Positions 22,472-33,843 of a DNA stretch of 64,000 nt are shown here, one piece after another. The stretch comes from Takakia lepidozioides (lineage: Eukaryota > Streptophyta > Takakiopsida > Takakiales > Takakiaceae). Location: assembly GCA_030704615.1 (NCBI GenBank), contig CM060733.1, positions 48,854,001-48,918,000 on the forward strand, read 5' to 3'. The position numbers were made by a program, and so were the translations under genes. Numbering within the stretch: the stretch's first letter is position 1; each line of letters begins with the position of its first letter. The notes below the pieces were generated by a model. It was given only the letters and a program-made list of their open reading frames with translations. It ran no database searches and was not told where the DNA came from.

Positions 22472-24628
22472 TTACGACCGTGATCTCGTGGTCAATGAGG
22501 GACCCAATGACATGTGATCAATTTTGGCCTGCATCCGCCTACTTCGCGGCGAAAGTTGACTTTCTTCTTCACTCTCACGATGCGGCGGAGGTGGATCGAC
22601 AACAAGTGCTCGGGCTGCATGCAAATCGAAAACGATGTCGTCCACATTCGGCAATAGAGCCCCTGAAACATGATGATAACGGTTTGTCCATAGTCGCCTC
22701 CATTGCTCTACAACTGCCTTGATGGTACTTTTGAAACTTTCCAACTGTCTCTCGCGGGCCCTGTCCCTAATCATTGTGTCGTTTCGACGATAAGCCGCCT
22801 CGTACGCCTCATTCATTCGGCGTTGACATATTATAGCATCTTCCAGTTTGGACAACAACAAATGTCTCCCAATCGGTTCTCGGTCATACAATTCGTTCTC
22901 CTCCGGCACCCATGGAATCTATGGGAGCCGGATAAACCTGGGCTTTCTCTGACTCCGATGCCCTCCCAGATTGCGGCAAAACTGCTTTCTCTCCCACCAA
23001 TCGGGAATGCCTCCCGCACGTATGGTTATCTCCCAGTCAGATGTGACCCATAAATACTGGGGATCTTTGACGTATGCCGGGTTTTCGGCATGTATGCCAT
23101 GCATCTCTTTGTCTGCATCCCATACCAAGTTCTTGCCCCAATGCACACAGTTCAGAAATGTGAATGATAATCCATCCAATGGGAGGTTGTGTCGATTGTA
23201 TTCAAAACCTATGGGCATCCGATCCTCCAAGCCCACCAACTCATAGAAACGGCGATGGATTGGTGTACGGCATTCTAGGCAAGCGCTCATCCGCAATGCT
23301 TGCGAGATAAGACATGTGAGATGGAGCATATATCCACATGATCCAAGCACATGACATCCTTCTGGGCCATATGGATTCCTGTACATCGAACAAACTGTGT
23401 CATCTAATATCTATGACAGCAAAACGCGCCGTGGTATCTCCTCCCTCTGGGCCGGTTTGATGTGGTTAGTCATCCTTGTTGTGCTTTATCTCCAATTCTC
23501 AGTTTATGCTTCTGTTCAACCCCGAAATTTTGTGCTCACATCGATTGAACATAGAATCCACATCTGCCCAGTTGGTATACCCGGCGAACACGCTTGATGC
23601 GATGCGGAGATCGTTATACCTTTGCATGTTGGCATAAATGTTATCCACGCTACGGTTCGACATGCGTGCGACATGTTGCAAGCCTAATAGTACCCGCTCT
23701 ACCCGTGCTTTTCTGGAGGCCAAATAGGTCGTCCATTGTACCCAATTCTCCCAATCGCCATTCAATGGGACCCATACTCCAATGTTTTGGACAATCGTCA
23801 TGCAGTTGTCATGGCAATGTCCCGCTCCTTTGAAATGCGGTCAAAATCTGATATCAGATTCATCTCGGATTGAATGGCAACCCTCGAGCATTCCCTGCTT
23901 TCCAGTACCGATTCTTTTCCTTTCTTCCTTATCTCATCCGCAATTCGCTGTTCCTCAACCATGGTTTCATCGGCCACATGGTCAATGACGTCCGTAATTT
24001 CGTGAATGATGAGATCAATACTGCGATTGGGCATCGCAAATTCCGCATCCATGTCCTCGACGTTTGTTCGATCCTCATTGTGGACAACAGTGCCTTCATT
24101 GTTTGGAGACATGTCTTGCAATCTAGCTTCCAAATCGGCTATGCGCAGTGTTTGTCAGTCTAGTCGGTCATGTAGGGTCCTGATTCGCTGGTCTCTTTCC
24201 GCCGGTTGTTCCTCTAACGTTGCAGCCGGTTGTATTCCAAACGTGTCCGGGATGTACTCCAAATCATATAGCATCCTTGCATTCCTCCTACTAGCAGTTT
24301 GTCAATTCACTGGACACAAGAGTATGACCTCCACGTACAACATGGCTGCCAAGGTGTACGGGATTTGGCCCTTTAAGAGAGGTTGACCCCACAATATGCA
24401 ATGCACCTCATTCGCCCTATGCTGGAAATGCAAGTTCGTGCAAGACCTGGACTCTGCGTAATTGTTTCGGGTTTGTACGTCATGCCTATCTAAAAGCCAC
24501 AATCGATTGATGTTGTACCACTTTACGAATTTTTTGCATTTCGCCATCGGCCACCTGAACTCTTCCGGAACATCCTCCCAGCCCTCTTCTGCTAGTATGC
24601 TAGGGTCACCATATACTTCCCAATTCAA
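22472..24628 (-). pseudogene. Decayed gene with RING-like half motif and coiled coil, family not recognised
   Basis: Minus-strand coding sequence runs from 24628 to 22472. Part one (24628-23798) stays in one frame across TGA at 24302-24304 and TGA at 24155-24157: a Trp-rich start, DLEYIPDTFG, then charged coiled-coil sequence. After a frameshift near 23800 comes WENWVQWTTYLASRKARVE. The C-terminal part (from about 23450, across TAG at 23411-23413) has CGYMLHLTCLISQALRMSAC followed by LECRTPI, i.e. C-x4-H-x2-C ... C-x2-C as in the second half of RING fingers. It then has VTSDWEITIRAGGIPDWW, a TAG at 22919-22921 and an Arg-rich helical tail. All five stops could derive from CGA or CAG. The domain mix suggests a repeat-family protein, perhaps ubiquitin-related. 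Function is unknown. Confidence 0.6.
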
Positions 24629-25414
24629 GTCTTGCCTTGACCCTTTGATTTTCTTAGGGGGCGGTCAATGTTTATTGGGGTCATCTCTTCCATGACACTC
24701 ATTCTCCTGGCCCTCTCCATTCTGCAAGAATCGGAGCAACACTAAACGAGGTTTACTAATAAGATATAACTCTAAACCATTCACCCTAAACGAATTTGAG
24801 TAGGTGTCAGAATAGTTCATAAAAGCTAATTTTGTAGAATAAATTTATTGTCAAGTTATTTTACCACTAATGTGAAGTTAGCTACGAAATAGCTAGCTTT
24901 TATATATTGACATTTGGGATTGACCCAAGTGTCAATCCAGGGGCCAATACATATTTGGGTACCTGGCGTTGTTATCTTCACGGCAGATCGTGGTGGGCTC
25001 ATCTTTCTCGAATTGAGCCTCACCACGTCTAGCTATGGCGCGGTAGTGTAGATACCCCATGGCGTGGGGTGCACTTGGCTCGACTTAATATATAAGTGAT
25101 GTTTTCATGTGCAAGTATGTGAGTTTGAGAGAGCTTGTGTGCTTGTATCATTCCCTTTCTTTATCACTCGAGAAAGATCAGCTCGAGTATGTGAGTGTCA
25201 GGTTCAAGTTATTTTGTAGCACTTGTGTTTTCATGAGAAGCGGTTCAGTCTCGAGTGCAGAGATCCGTGCGTGAGCCTATCCAAAGTGGATAGAGTGCAA
25301 AGGCAAATAGGTTGCAGGTTTGCAATGGATAGAGAGGCGGGTAGCCTATGTTGAAGAGCAGCGTTGCATAGCTCAACGCTATGGCAACGAAGTTTGGGCT
25401 TCTAGTGTGAAGCG
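24629..25414. promoter_or_regulatory. Non-coding stretch with hairpin and TATA-like element
   Basis: No gene is seen. A 12-bp imperfect stem (TTGACATTTGGG / CCCAAGTGTCAA) lies at about 24916-24944, and a TATA-like TTAATATATAAG near 25085. It may belong to an older LTR or the 5' flank of the gypsy fragment that follows, but neither end could be defined. Confidence 0.35.
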
Positions 25415-25896
25415 GAGGAGATGCTGGCAGAGAACCTTGTTATTGCCCAACATCGAGACACATTGAGGTACGCTATATACATGGAGGGGGATATCAGCCA
25501 GGTGTTCGGCGTTTCCATCCTGGGGACTATGTGTATCTGCAGCAGACAGCGCCTACGACCTTGGATGTCACAGTAGGTCGTGTGATTCTAAGGGTCCGGG
25601 AGGTGTTGCCTTCAGGAGTGTTGATTCTGGAGGGTCGAGATGGCATGGTATGGAAGGACCATGTGCGCAATTGTGCGCCATATCACCTTCCACATGTGGA
25701 TGGGAGAATAGATCCCAACCTCGCAGTGGTACCTACAGGGTTGCGTTGCATGCTATGTAGGCATGCTGGTGGTGCCACGACCATGTTGGTGTGTTACAAA
25801 TGCTCAAGGGGGTGGCACATGAGATGTTTGACACCGCCACTTGAGGAGGTTTCTAGTGGGGAATGGTTGTGTCCACGATGCCTTGGACAGAGGTAG
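25415..25896 (+). pseudogene. Gypsy integrase C-terminal tail with PHD finger (3' end of pol)
   Basis: From about 25415 the plus strand encodes AEEMLAENLVIAQHRDTLRY, a typical segment after the gypsy integrase core. After a shift come RRFHPGDYVYLQQ and RVILRVREVLPSGVLILEG, as in gypsy integrase C-terminal domains. The open part 25531-25896 then adds a PHD finger: CMLCRHAGGATTMLVCYKC, GWHMRC and GEWLCPRC give C4HC3 spacing. PHD fingers read histone tails, so the domain may guide integration, which is an inference. The frame ends at a TAG (25894-25896) about 250 bases before a purine tract and LTR, so this is the natural pol end. The RT and integrase core are missing. Confidence 0.75.
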
Positions 25897-26153
25897 TGGG
25901 GCATGACAGTGGCGAGGTTGACAAGTGATCCAAGGTCTAGCTAACGGGAGTTCGATGCCATGGACACCCAATTGAAGCCATGGATTGCAGGAAGGCGAGT
26001 AACGATGGGGCTACTTTTTCACCCGGCCTCTTGATCTATTGACTTCAGATAGTGGGACTTGGGCGATTGATGACCAAACGATGATCTTATTGGGATGGAT
26101 ACTTGTCAGCTATCTGGTGTTAGAGGGACCTAATCACCAGCTAGGGGGGCGAT

Positions 26154-26661
26154 TGTGGTATAGCTTTCTAAGATTGTGTGTTTAGATTGTGTGGTGGGCA
26201 GCGATGTATGTTGTGGCACGATGCTTAGGTGCATGATAGCTGTCATGGTTTTAGTCATGGTTATCTAGAATTACCTACTTCTAGTTAACTATGACATTTT
26301 AGATATTTATATTTATATTTTGTGTGTTGGGACTTCATTGGGTCTCACATGCCAAGTGAGGTGTCGAGCCTCACTTGGGACATGGGGATAGGTTTTCCCC
26401 TTGTGAGGATGGAGGAGACTCATCTTCTTGTAGTTGAGCCTCCATGAGCTTCTCTCACCTCCATAGCTCTAGGTATTGAGAGGGAGTGTGTTGAGGGCTT
26501 TGTAGGGTGGATTCCCTTAGCAAGGGTGCCCTTGGCTTGACTTAGTTTATGTGATAGAGTGGATCTCACTTGGAAGGAATAGGGCTTGTTCTTAGTGTGA
26601 TTGTTTCATGCTTTGAGAGTTTTCATTGTCTTCCACTTCTCTCATTTCTCATCTCTTATCA
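26154..26661 (+). mobile_element. LTR (508 bp) of the PHD-finger gypsy element
   Basis: The segment starts TGTGGTATAGC just after the purine tract CTAGGGGGGCGAT and ends CTCTTATCA. It contains a TATA-like TATTTATATTTATATTTTG near 26307. The start recurs at about 26663, immediately after the end, so two LTR starts stand 509 bases apart. It lies in the expected place behind the pol end at 25896. Confidence 0.7.
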
Positions 26662-26743
26662 TTGTGGTATAGCTTTCTAGGATTGTGTGTTTAGATTGTG
26701 TGGTGGGCAGCGATGTATGTTGTGGCACGATGCTTAGGTGCAC
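26662..26743 (+). mobile_element. Truncated second LTR start (about 80 bp)
   Basis: TGTGGTATAGCTTTCTAGG and the following bases repeat the LTR start at 26154 almost exactly for about 80 bases, then stop at GCTTAGGTGCA. Opposite-strand gag-protease sequence begins there. This marks a rearrangement or nested-insertion junction between two gypsy copies. Confidence 0.75.
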
Positions 26744-29455
26744 GACACACACGACAATCAGCAACCCGCTGCAAATCCTTGCTCGAACCCCACAATGGAG
26801 TGTGAGAACCATGGCAGGCGACTCCGCCATACCATACATGTCATCCTGCTCTCCCGGAGGTGACACATCCTCTGAATGAGTGTTGCCATCCAACAACTTT
26901 CCAGGCAAAGTCACTGCAGCTGTGAATGCTGCCAGTGTTGGCATCTTGCCTCGATGGGCAACCGCAACTCCTCCTATGAATGTCACAGGGAGCTGCACAC
27001 GCCGGCCCTCCCCTGACTGCCATCCAGGCCTATAGGAAGCTGACTCCTCCCAAAAATCCAGGGTGAAGCCCATGGGGTACAACACTGCCCCACCAACAAG
27101 GACATCATACGAGACCGCGTCTGTCACAATGGCCTTTGCTCTTATCACTGAGCCATCTGTAGGATGATCCGACTGTAGTCGGATAGCCAACTCACGCCGT
27201 GTCATGCCCTGAGCCTGCTCTGATCCTCCCAGAGATGTCTGTATCTGGAAAGGGCACGGCTCCATATCCGCCTCTGTGAGGTCCAAGCCTGCAATAGCAG
27301 CTCTGCCCAACATCAATGGCTGAGCTCCCGAGTCCAACAAGACCCGCAGGGCCCGGTACCTCTTGCCTGCCGGTCCACTCAAACAAAAAATGCCATCCTG
27401 GTTGTCTAACATGACAACTCCAGGTGTCACCATGGCGCGCTCAATGGCTAGCCTAGCTGACAGCTCCATCAACCTGGCAGCTGTAGCTTGCCATGGCGCC
27501 ACCGTGGCAGTCTTGACCCTCACATCCGAGGATCCCTCTGGCACTACACCTCCCACTATCTCCGTAGAAGATGAAGTAACCTCCTCACTCTCACAGAGTG
27601 TAGCTGCCAGCCTGAACACCTCAGCTGGTCTTACCCCCGGCGTCGCAATCATGGTAGCCGAGAACAATGGAGCCTGACACATAGCTGTGGCCTGCCCCAG
27701 CAGCACACTAGCTGCCGTTGCCTTGGCAACACTAGATAGTGGTGCTACCCGTGTAGCTATCCCAAATGGCATAGTAACCTCCGCCTCGGTAACACTGTCG
27801 CAGAGACTCCACTTGCACTAGTGGTAGTGCTGAACCCCAACACTAGAGCCCCTCTCATAGTGGTAGTGGTAGTGCTGCCCGGCACTAGTGGTAGTGGTGC
27901 CTCACCCACAGTGGTAGTGGTAGTGGCACCCCTCACTAGTGGTAGTGCTCCCCCTCACATGATCCTATGCCTCCTAAGTCTCTCCTCCCTTAGGCAGGAG
28001 GTTGACCATCCGGCCTTGGAGCCGGTACCACCTGAGCTGTGGCCATGGCAGCGAGCCTCTGCTCTAGCTGCTGAAGCCGGTTGGCCATGCCTTGGTCACC
28101 ACCTTGACCTCCGCGTCCTTGGCCATGTTGAGCTTGCCCTTGGCCTGCACCTCGTGCCTGGCCACCCGGTCTTCTCTGGGCTGCGCTCCACCTCGCCCCC
28201 CGCCCCCGGCCACCATTGTTCCCGTGGAACTGGCCTGGGCGCAACTCATGGATGCAAACCATAGCACTGGGCCTCTCCATGCCGTACTTGCCACAATGCC
28301 CACATTGCACCTGTGCAGGCTTGCCGGTGGCCGCACCATTTTGCCTCCCTCTGGGCAATCCTTCTTGACAATGGGGTCCTCCACGGCACACCCCACATCC
28401 GCCCGTTGTTGGCTTGCAAGTGAAGAGAGAGACCCCTGCATCTGAGGTCCTCTCTGTCCTTCCCTGGGCTTCACCTCATCTCCCTTGTTACCTTGAACGT
28501 TGAGGTAGTGGCTGGCTAGGAGCACCACTACCCCTATACCGCCGTGTTGCCCCTTAGCAAAATCCCACCATGACCACTCGTTCCTCCACCATGTTGAGCT
28601 TTATCCCCGCTCTCGTCCAGCAAAAACACTTTGCTAACGTGGGTTGGGCCGCTTGTAGGAGAGTTTGCATCCCCCAACCCTTCTCCTTAGCTCCTTGTCC
28701 AATATCCCATACTAGAATTGACTGCCTGATCCTCCGTAAACCCCTTGGGTTACATTAATCAAGCACCTCATGCGAGTGAAAGCCTCCTCAAGCTCTCAGT
28801 AGGCTTCTTGAACTCTTGCAAGCTCCTCAACTTCTCTGTCCTCACCCCTTGGTAGTTCCTTCTCAACTCTTCAAAGAAATCCACAAACAGGTTGAAGGCA
28901 GACACCGCCACTGGTGCTGGTGTGCAGCAGTAGCTTGGGGTGGACGTCATAGTTGTTGTACCACTAGTCCCACTACTGTTCGTGAAGCTGCTATTGTAGC
29001 GTTGCACTATGTGCAAAGCTGCCGTGGTGGTTGCTGCCCTGTGCCTCTGTGCCTCTAGTGATGGAGACATAGTCAGGTGACCAGTACATCCTCCACTCTC
29101 TCGATCTCACATCGTGCCCCTGCCTAAACTCATGGTAATCATCCATGGGCGGTCCCTCAAGGTGCTGAAACAGCCCTTCCATGCCATAAAAGGCGTAAAC
29201 ATTGTGGATTGCGCTTTGCTGCAAGTCACACCCCAACTATCAATTTCTTTGACAAAATCATCCATTCAATGGTGGCCACCGCCCCAGAGTACCTACGTGC
29301 CCCTTGGTGGCTCCATACATCTCCTCCATTGTGTCCCACAACAATGGCAAGGAAACAACTTGCAACCGCCGGTGTGAATCCTCCTGATTCACAATCCGAA
29401 TCAGAAACCTTCCTATAAGACACAGGAGGTGAAGGTGGCCTAAACCGCACACTCG
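26744..29455 (-). pseudogene. Gypsy gag-protease, copy A (methyltransferase family), 3' truncated
   Basis: Read on the minus strand, gag capsid sequence begins about 29455 and includes NLFVDFFEELRRNYQG and ESLRRL. After a shift comes a zinc knuckle (CGHCGKYGMERPS) in which Met replaces the usual His, then the LRPGQFHGNNGGRGRG basic patch. The protease part (27772-26744) has VLLDSGAQPLMLGRAAIAG with the D-S-G active site, and is closely similar to copy B at 35.2-36.9k, for example PCPFQIQTSLGGSE in both. Where copy B continues into the methyltransferase, copy A is cut at an LTR fragment. Frameshifts and a simple-repeat expansion break it. Confidence 0.8.
27815..27960. repeat. (GTGGTAGT)n-type simple repeat in gag copy A
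   Basis: CACTAGTGGTAGTG-like units repeat about ten times and replace the linker that copy B has between the gag C-terminus and protease. The expansion disrupts the frame. Confidence 0.8.
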
Positions 29456-31177
29456 TCTCGATACCCGCTAGTATCGGCTAGTGCTGCGTACCGGCACTTT
29501 CCCCCAACAATTAGTGGCACCTCTGTGTTGACAAACTACACTCACCGGTCATGAACCTGTCTCTAACCCCCTCTCCACAAGGTAACCGGGTAGAGAACCT
29601 GATGCGGGCTTATGTTCTGGAATACTAGGTTCCTAACATAGCCTGCACCTGCACCTGCATCCACCACAGTCACTCCTATGGTTGGCTGGTCGTCACCTCC
29701 AACCTCACCACACCCAGGAGAAACAAAGATGGTCGACGGTCATCAACCCAGCTCACCATTGACAGCATGCTCTAGGGTTGGATCGGCGATCAGCCCGAGT
29801 CAACCACACCCACAAAACTAGCATGGCGCACAATCCAGCCATGCAGGTGTGGAGGGGATCCAAACACAGAATAAAACAACAACTCCCCCACACACCCAAA
29901 AACAACTCCACTGTCGCTCCTCCTTCAACCCAGCCCAACCTGGACTGACTCTTGCCTCCACCTACGGAAAGGTCTCGGCCTACAGAGAAGGTGAAAAGCT
30001 ACGAGGAAGGGAAACTAAAGCAATGCCTATCCCAGCACGCTCTCATCCAACACCTCTTTTTTCCTCTCTTCCCTCACTTGCATGACCATGAGAGCATCCT
30101 GTAGCACTCCTCAAACCGCCCTCGCCCGAGCTCATGAAACTTGGCCTCCAAGGCCCCATGTAAGCCTCCACAGGGTCTGCCAGTGCCTCCTTACGTCCCC
30201 CCCATTCCTCAGAATGGAACCACCACCTCAGGAAACCACGCCATTCACTAAGGTTCAAAATGGAGCAAAAAACGAGTGAAAAAAGTTTTTTTTTTTTTTT
30301 TTTTTTTTTTTTGGTCACTCTAACTGTTCTCCGCGGCCTCCGTGGCTCACCGCCACGACTCCTCACGGCCCGCCCTAGGCTCTCGTTTGCCACAGTCTGC
30401 CTCGTGATACCCCGTGGTACCACACCCACGAGCCTTCATGGCCCGCCATCCCCCCGATCTGGTTACCGTGCCCACCTTTTGTTTACGCACCCGACTTCCA
30501 ACGTCACGGTCAACCATCACGACCTGGGCTCGTGGTATCTCGTGATACCACCCCAACGGCCCATCACGGCCACTATTCCTTGCGTTCCCTGGAACTCCCC
30601 AATCCCAACGAGTCCCCATGAGTTCTCGGGGCTTCCCACCGTTCCGGAGCTCTTCCCCGAGCTGGGGTGTGCTCCAGCACCTGCTGCCGCGATCTATGGC
30701 TTCTGCTGCGGAGCCATCAGCCCCCTCGCCCTGCACTCCTGAGCTCTCACCGGGCTACTAGAAGCGCCCCCAACTCACAGAGCAAGCTATAATGCTGCCC
30801 AACAAGCTCCATTTCTTTCATAAAGCTCAAAAAACGAATCTGAAAATACACACAGTTCAAACTTGGTGGACCCTGCACTTCTCATGCATATCCCCTGGCT
30901 CGAGGGCACCTCGTTGCTGCCCCTTCCAGCCCCGCTCTTGCCACTCCAAGAGCCCTTACACTGCTGCATTTTAGTTGAAACTCCAACTCCACTCAGCACA
31001 ATGCTTCACAAGTGCACTGATTTGCACACAAGAGGGACCAGCCCCCTCTCTTCGTTCATACCTCTTCATGAGCTTGGAGCTGAAGCTCCCAACGGGCTGC
31101 AATGCATCCCCTCGGTCAGCTCAACCATTTGGGGCTGCTCCGCATCTACCCGCAACACTAGTTCGAGCAAAAATTAT
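29456..31177. other. No gene recognised; GC-rich sequence with CGTGGTATC hairpins
   Basis: This stretch lies between gag copy A and the integrase end of copy B, where an integrase tail, LTR and leader would be expected, but neither an LTR pair nor the PHD tail was found. Around 30400 and 30530 short hairpins occur, for example GTGGTATC-TCGT-GATACCAC. Open frames here are compositional. Confidence 0.5.
30286..30312 (-). repeat. T27 tract (possible retroposon poly-A tail, minus strand)
   Basis: 27 consecutive T on the plus strand. On the minus strand this is a poly-A run that could be the tail of a retroposed sequence reading from higher coordinates. No body or target duplication was recognised. 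Confidence 0.6.
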
Positions 31178-32334
31178 CTACATGACTCTCTTGAACAACT
31201 CTGCCCGTTGGGCACATGCTTGTGTCCACACATCCGGATCATCAAGGTTGAGGACTACTGCAGTCTCCCTGCGAATAGATGCAGACAAATCTGGCTCTCG
31301 GCCAAAAAAAAGGAAATAAGGCGAGAACGAGGCAAGTGATGCTTGCTTGCTAAACCTATAACCCATGGCCAACCAAGGTAGCTGAAGGTCCCAATCTCCT
31401 AAGTGTCTCTTCTGCAAGCCATACTTGCGCAAGCCTCGCTTGACTGTTTGCACAACCATCTCGGCCAAGCCACCAGCTTCGGGATCATCCCGAGAAGTAG
31501 TGCGGTGATCTATCAAGGCTTGCTCACACAAAGCCTGAAACTCCCCCAAGAACTCTCTCTCTTGGTCCGTGAGTACCTCGGCTGGAGCACCAAATTGGCT
31601 AAGCACTCGATCTAAGAATGTATACGCAGCCCCCTCATTTGCCTTGTCAGGCAATGCCACCAGTTCAATCCATTTGGAGAAATTTTCCACCATCACCAGC
31701 ATATACTTGTTATGGCGAATCATTAGTGGCAATGGGCCTGCGAAGTCAAGACTCCAATGATAGCCCAAACCCATAATGGTAAAGGATGCAATTGTGGAGT
31801 AGGTGCATTTAAAGAAGCCCGCACTCTATCACACACCATGCACTTTGCCACTAACTGTTGCACATCCGTGTGCATGCCCCGCCACCAATATTGTCCTTGC
31901 AACAAACTATGGGTACGCCGCACCCCAAAATGTCCCCACTCCAAACCAATCGCTCTCGTTGTGTTGGATGAGGCACAATCCTCACTCGTCCATCTCCCAT
32001 ACTCGGAGTAGGTGGTCCCCCTCCCACTTGAACCTCTTGGCCTCGTTGCTTGGCTCGTTGTAGGATCCGATCTCTCTCCTTAGCAGTCACACCGGCTGTT
32101 GTCTCTCTAGTACAAAGGTAGGCCAACATTGCTGCATCTTCATGTACATCCTTAACCCACCAAGCTCCTCACCGATCTCTGGATCGTCATGCACACTATC
32201 TCTATGACCAATCGCATGGGATGGACCAGCTTGAGCTTCCATTGCTAGAATGCATAAAAATGCAGATGCATGCCCATCCTGGCACCATCTCCTCGTCTGT
32301 CTCACCATGCCAACGAGCTCCTGTATCATCAAAC
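31178..32334 (-). pseudogene. Integrase of gypsy copy B
   Basis: The linker ERDRILQRAKQRG and DGRVRIVPHPTQRERLVW is followed after a shift by the H-H-C-C zinc finger (WGHFGVRRTHSLLQGQYWW, then CMVCDR). The catalytic core lies at 31774-31178: LDFAGPLP (first Asp), EVLTDQEREF (second Asp) and PEAGGLAEMVVQTVKRGLRK (Glu). The D,D,E triad is therefore present. Homology ends at LFKRVM near 31178. The C-terminal domain, which in the plus-strand fragment at 25.4k carries a PHD finger, is absent here, replaced by unrelated GC-rich sequence. Confidence 0.82.
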
Positions 32335-33843
32335 TCACTTGTGCATGGAATTGCGACTCAATCCATCCGCATCTGGTTTGACTATTTCGGCTCGATGCAC
32401 CACCTGGAAGTTGTACTGTTGAAGCATAAGTGCCCACCGTGCAAGCTTCCTTGTAAGCTTGTCTGACTCCATCAACCACTTCAATGGTTGGTGATCTGTG
32501 ACAAGAGTGAAGAGATTGCCATAGAGGTAGCATCTAAAATGTGCCACTGCCCATACTGCAGCTAGACACTCCCTTCATAGGAAACTATACTTCCGCCTCG
32601 GCATCATTTTTCGAGCGGCTAGCATATGCCACTACGAACTCTCTTCCCTCATCATCCACTTGTGTGAGCACTGCTCCAATCCCCAGCATACTCCAATCCG
32701 TATGTAGCTGGAAAGACTGCCCCCGAATAGGCCGCCTCAGAATAGGCGCAGAAGTCAATCGAGCCTTGAGTTCCTCAATGGCTTCCTCCTGCTCCTGCTC
32801 CCACTGCCACTCTTGACCCACCTTGGTCAACTTGGTAAGAGCCTTTGCAATGCTGCTAAATCCCTTGACAAATCGTCGATAGTAGTTTGCCAATCCCATG
32901 AAAGCACGAACTATGCTCACATCCATGGGGCGTGGAATGCATGCAATGGCCTCCACCTTTGTCTTTTGAATACCCAATCCTCCAGGGTATATCATGTGGC
33001 CCAGATACTCAATGTGATTGTGGAAGAACTTGCACTTTCCGGGGTGCAGTTTCAACCCGTGTGCTCTCAAGCGCTCAAACACCATCTGAAGGTGTCTCTC
33101 GTGCTCCTCAATCGTAGCACTAAAGATGATGATGTCATCAATGTAGCACCGGGCGAAGTCTAGCCCCGCGAGAATCCTATCCATGACCCTCTGAAACTCT
33201 GCAGGAGCATCTTCAACCCAAACGGTAAGAACCGCCATTGGTACAAACAATCCTTCCCATGTTAGTCAATCCCCCAGAATGTCGTCTTTTGCTTGTCAGC
33301 CTCTTTGATTGGCAACTGGTGGTAACCGGATCGCAAGTCCAATGTGCTAAACACCTTTGCATGCCCAATGGCATCAAAGATCTCCTCTGGAGTTGGCATG
33401 GTATATGTATCGGACTTAGTCTGACGGTTCACAGGACGATAGTCCCCACACATCCTTCTTTCTATCCAATTGCCAGAGATATCCTTCTTAGCTGGCATCA
33501 CCGTTGCCGAGGCATACTCCCCGCCTGACAACTCCACTAATCCAGCTTCGAACAACTCCATAGTCCGTGACTGGATCAATGACCTCTCCATGTCACTGTA
33601 CCGGTAGGGCCTTCGAAAGATTGGCGTGTCACTTGCCAAATCAATACGAATCTCTTGACCCTTCAAACTCCCCAAATCCTTCAATCCGAAGTCAAAACAA
33701 TTTCTATAAGCCCTTAGAAATCGCCGAATCCTCCGTCTCTCTCCTCCGGTGACTGTAGGTCCAACATCTGGTTCCCAATTGTCCTCAGTGACTACAACCT
33801 TGGGTACAACAGGCTTGGAGGTAGGAGACGCATCCTTTGGTTG
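32335..33843 (-). pseudogene. Reverse transcriptase and RNase H of gypsy copy B
   Basis: Continues in the methyltransferase frame after one TAG. RT begins with LKDLGSLKGQEIRIDL, RRPYRYSDMER, and MCGDYRPVNRQT, then FSTLDLRSGYHQLPI (catalytic Asp). A frameshift near 33250-33262 precedes FQRVMDRILAGLDFARCYIDD, where YIDD is the catalytic box. GLANYYRRFVKGFSSIAKAL marks the RT-RNase H connection. RNase H shows LHTDWSMLGIGAVLTQ with the first Asp kept. TDHQPLKWLM and DADGLSRN follow after another shift near 32550. The enzyme copies element RNA into DNA in cytoplasmic particles. Two to three shifts make this copy defective. Confidence 0.85.

Noticed and set aside
27363-28445. Several plus-strand open frames of 100-150 residues.
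   Set aside because: They are antisense to gag-protease copy A, whose motifs are clear on the minus strand.
30260-30742. 160-residue plus-strand frame beginning at the T tract.
   Set aside because: It starts with poly-Phe from the T27 run and continues in Pro/Ser-rich low-complexity sequence; no domain.
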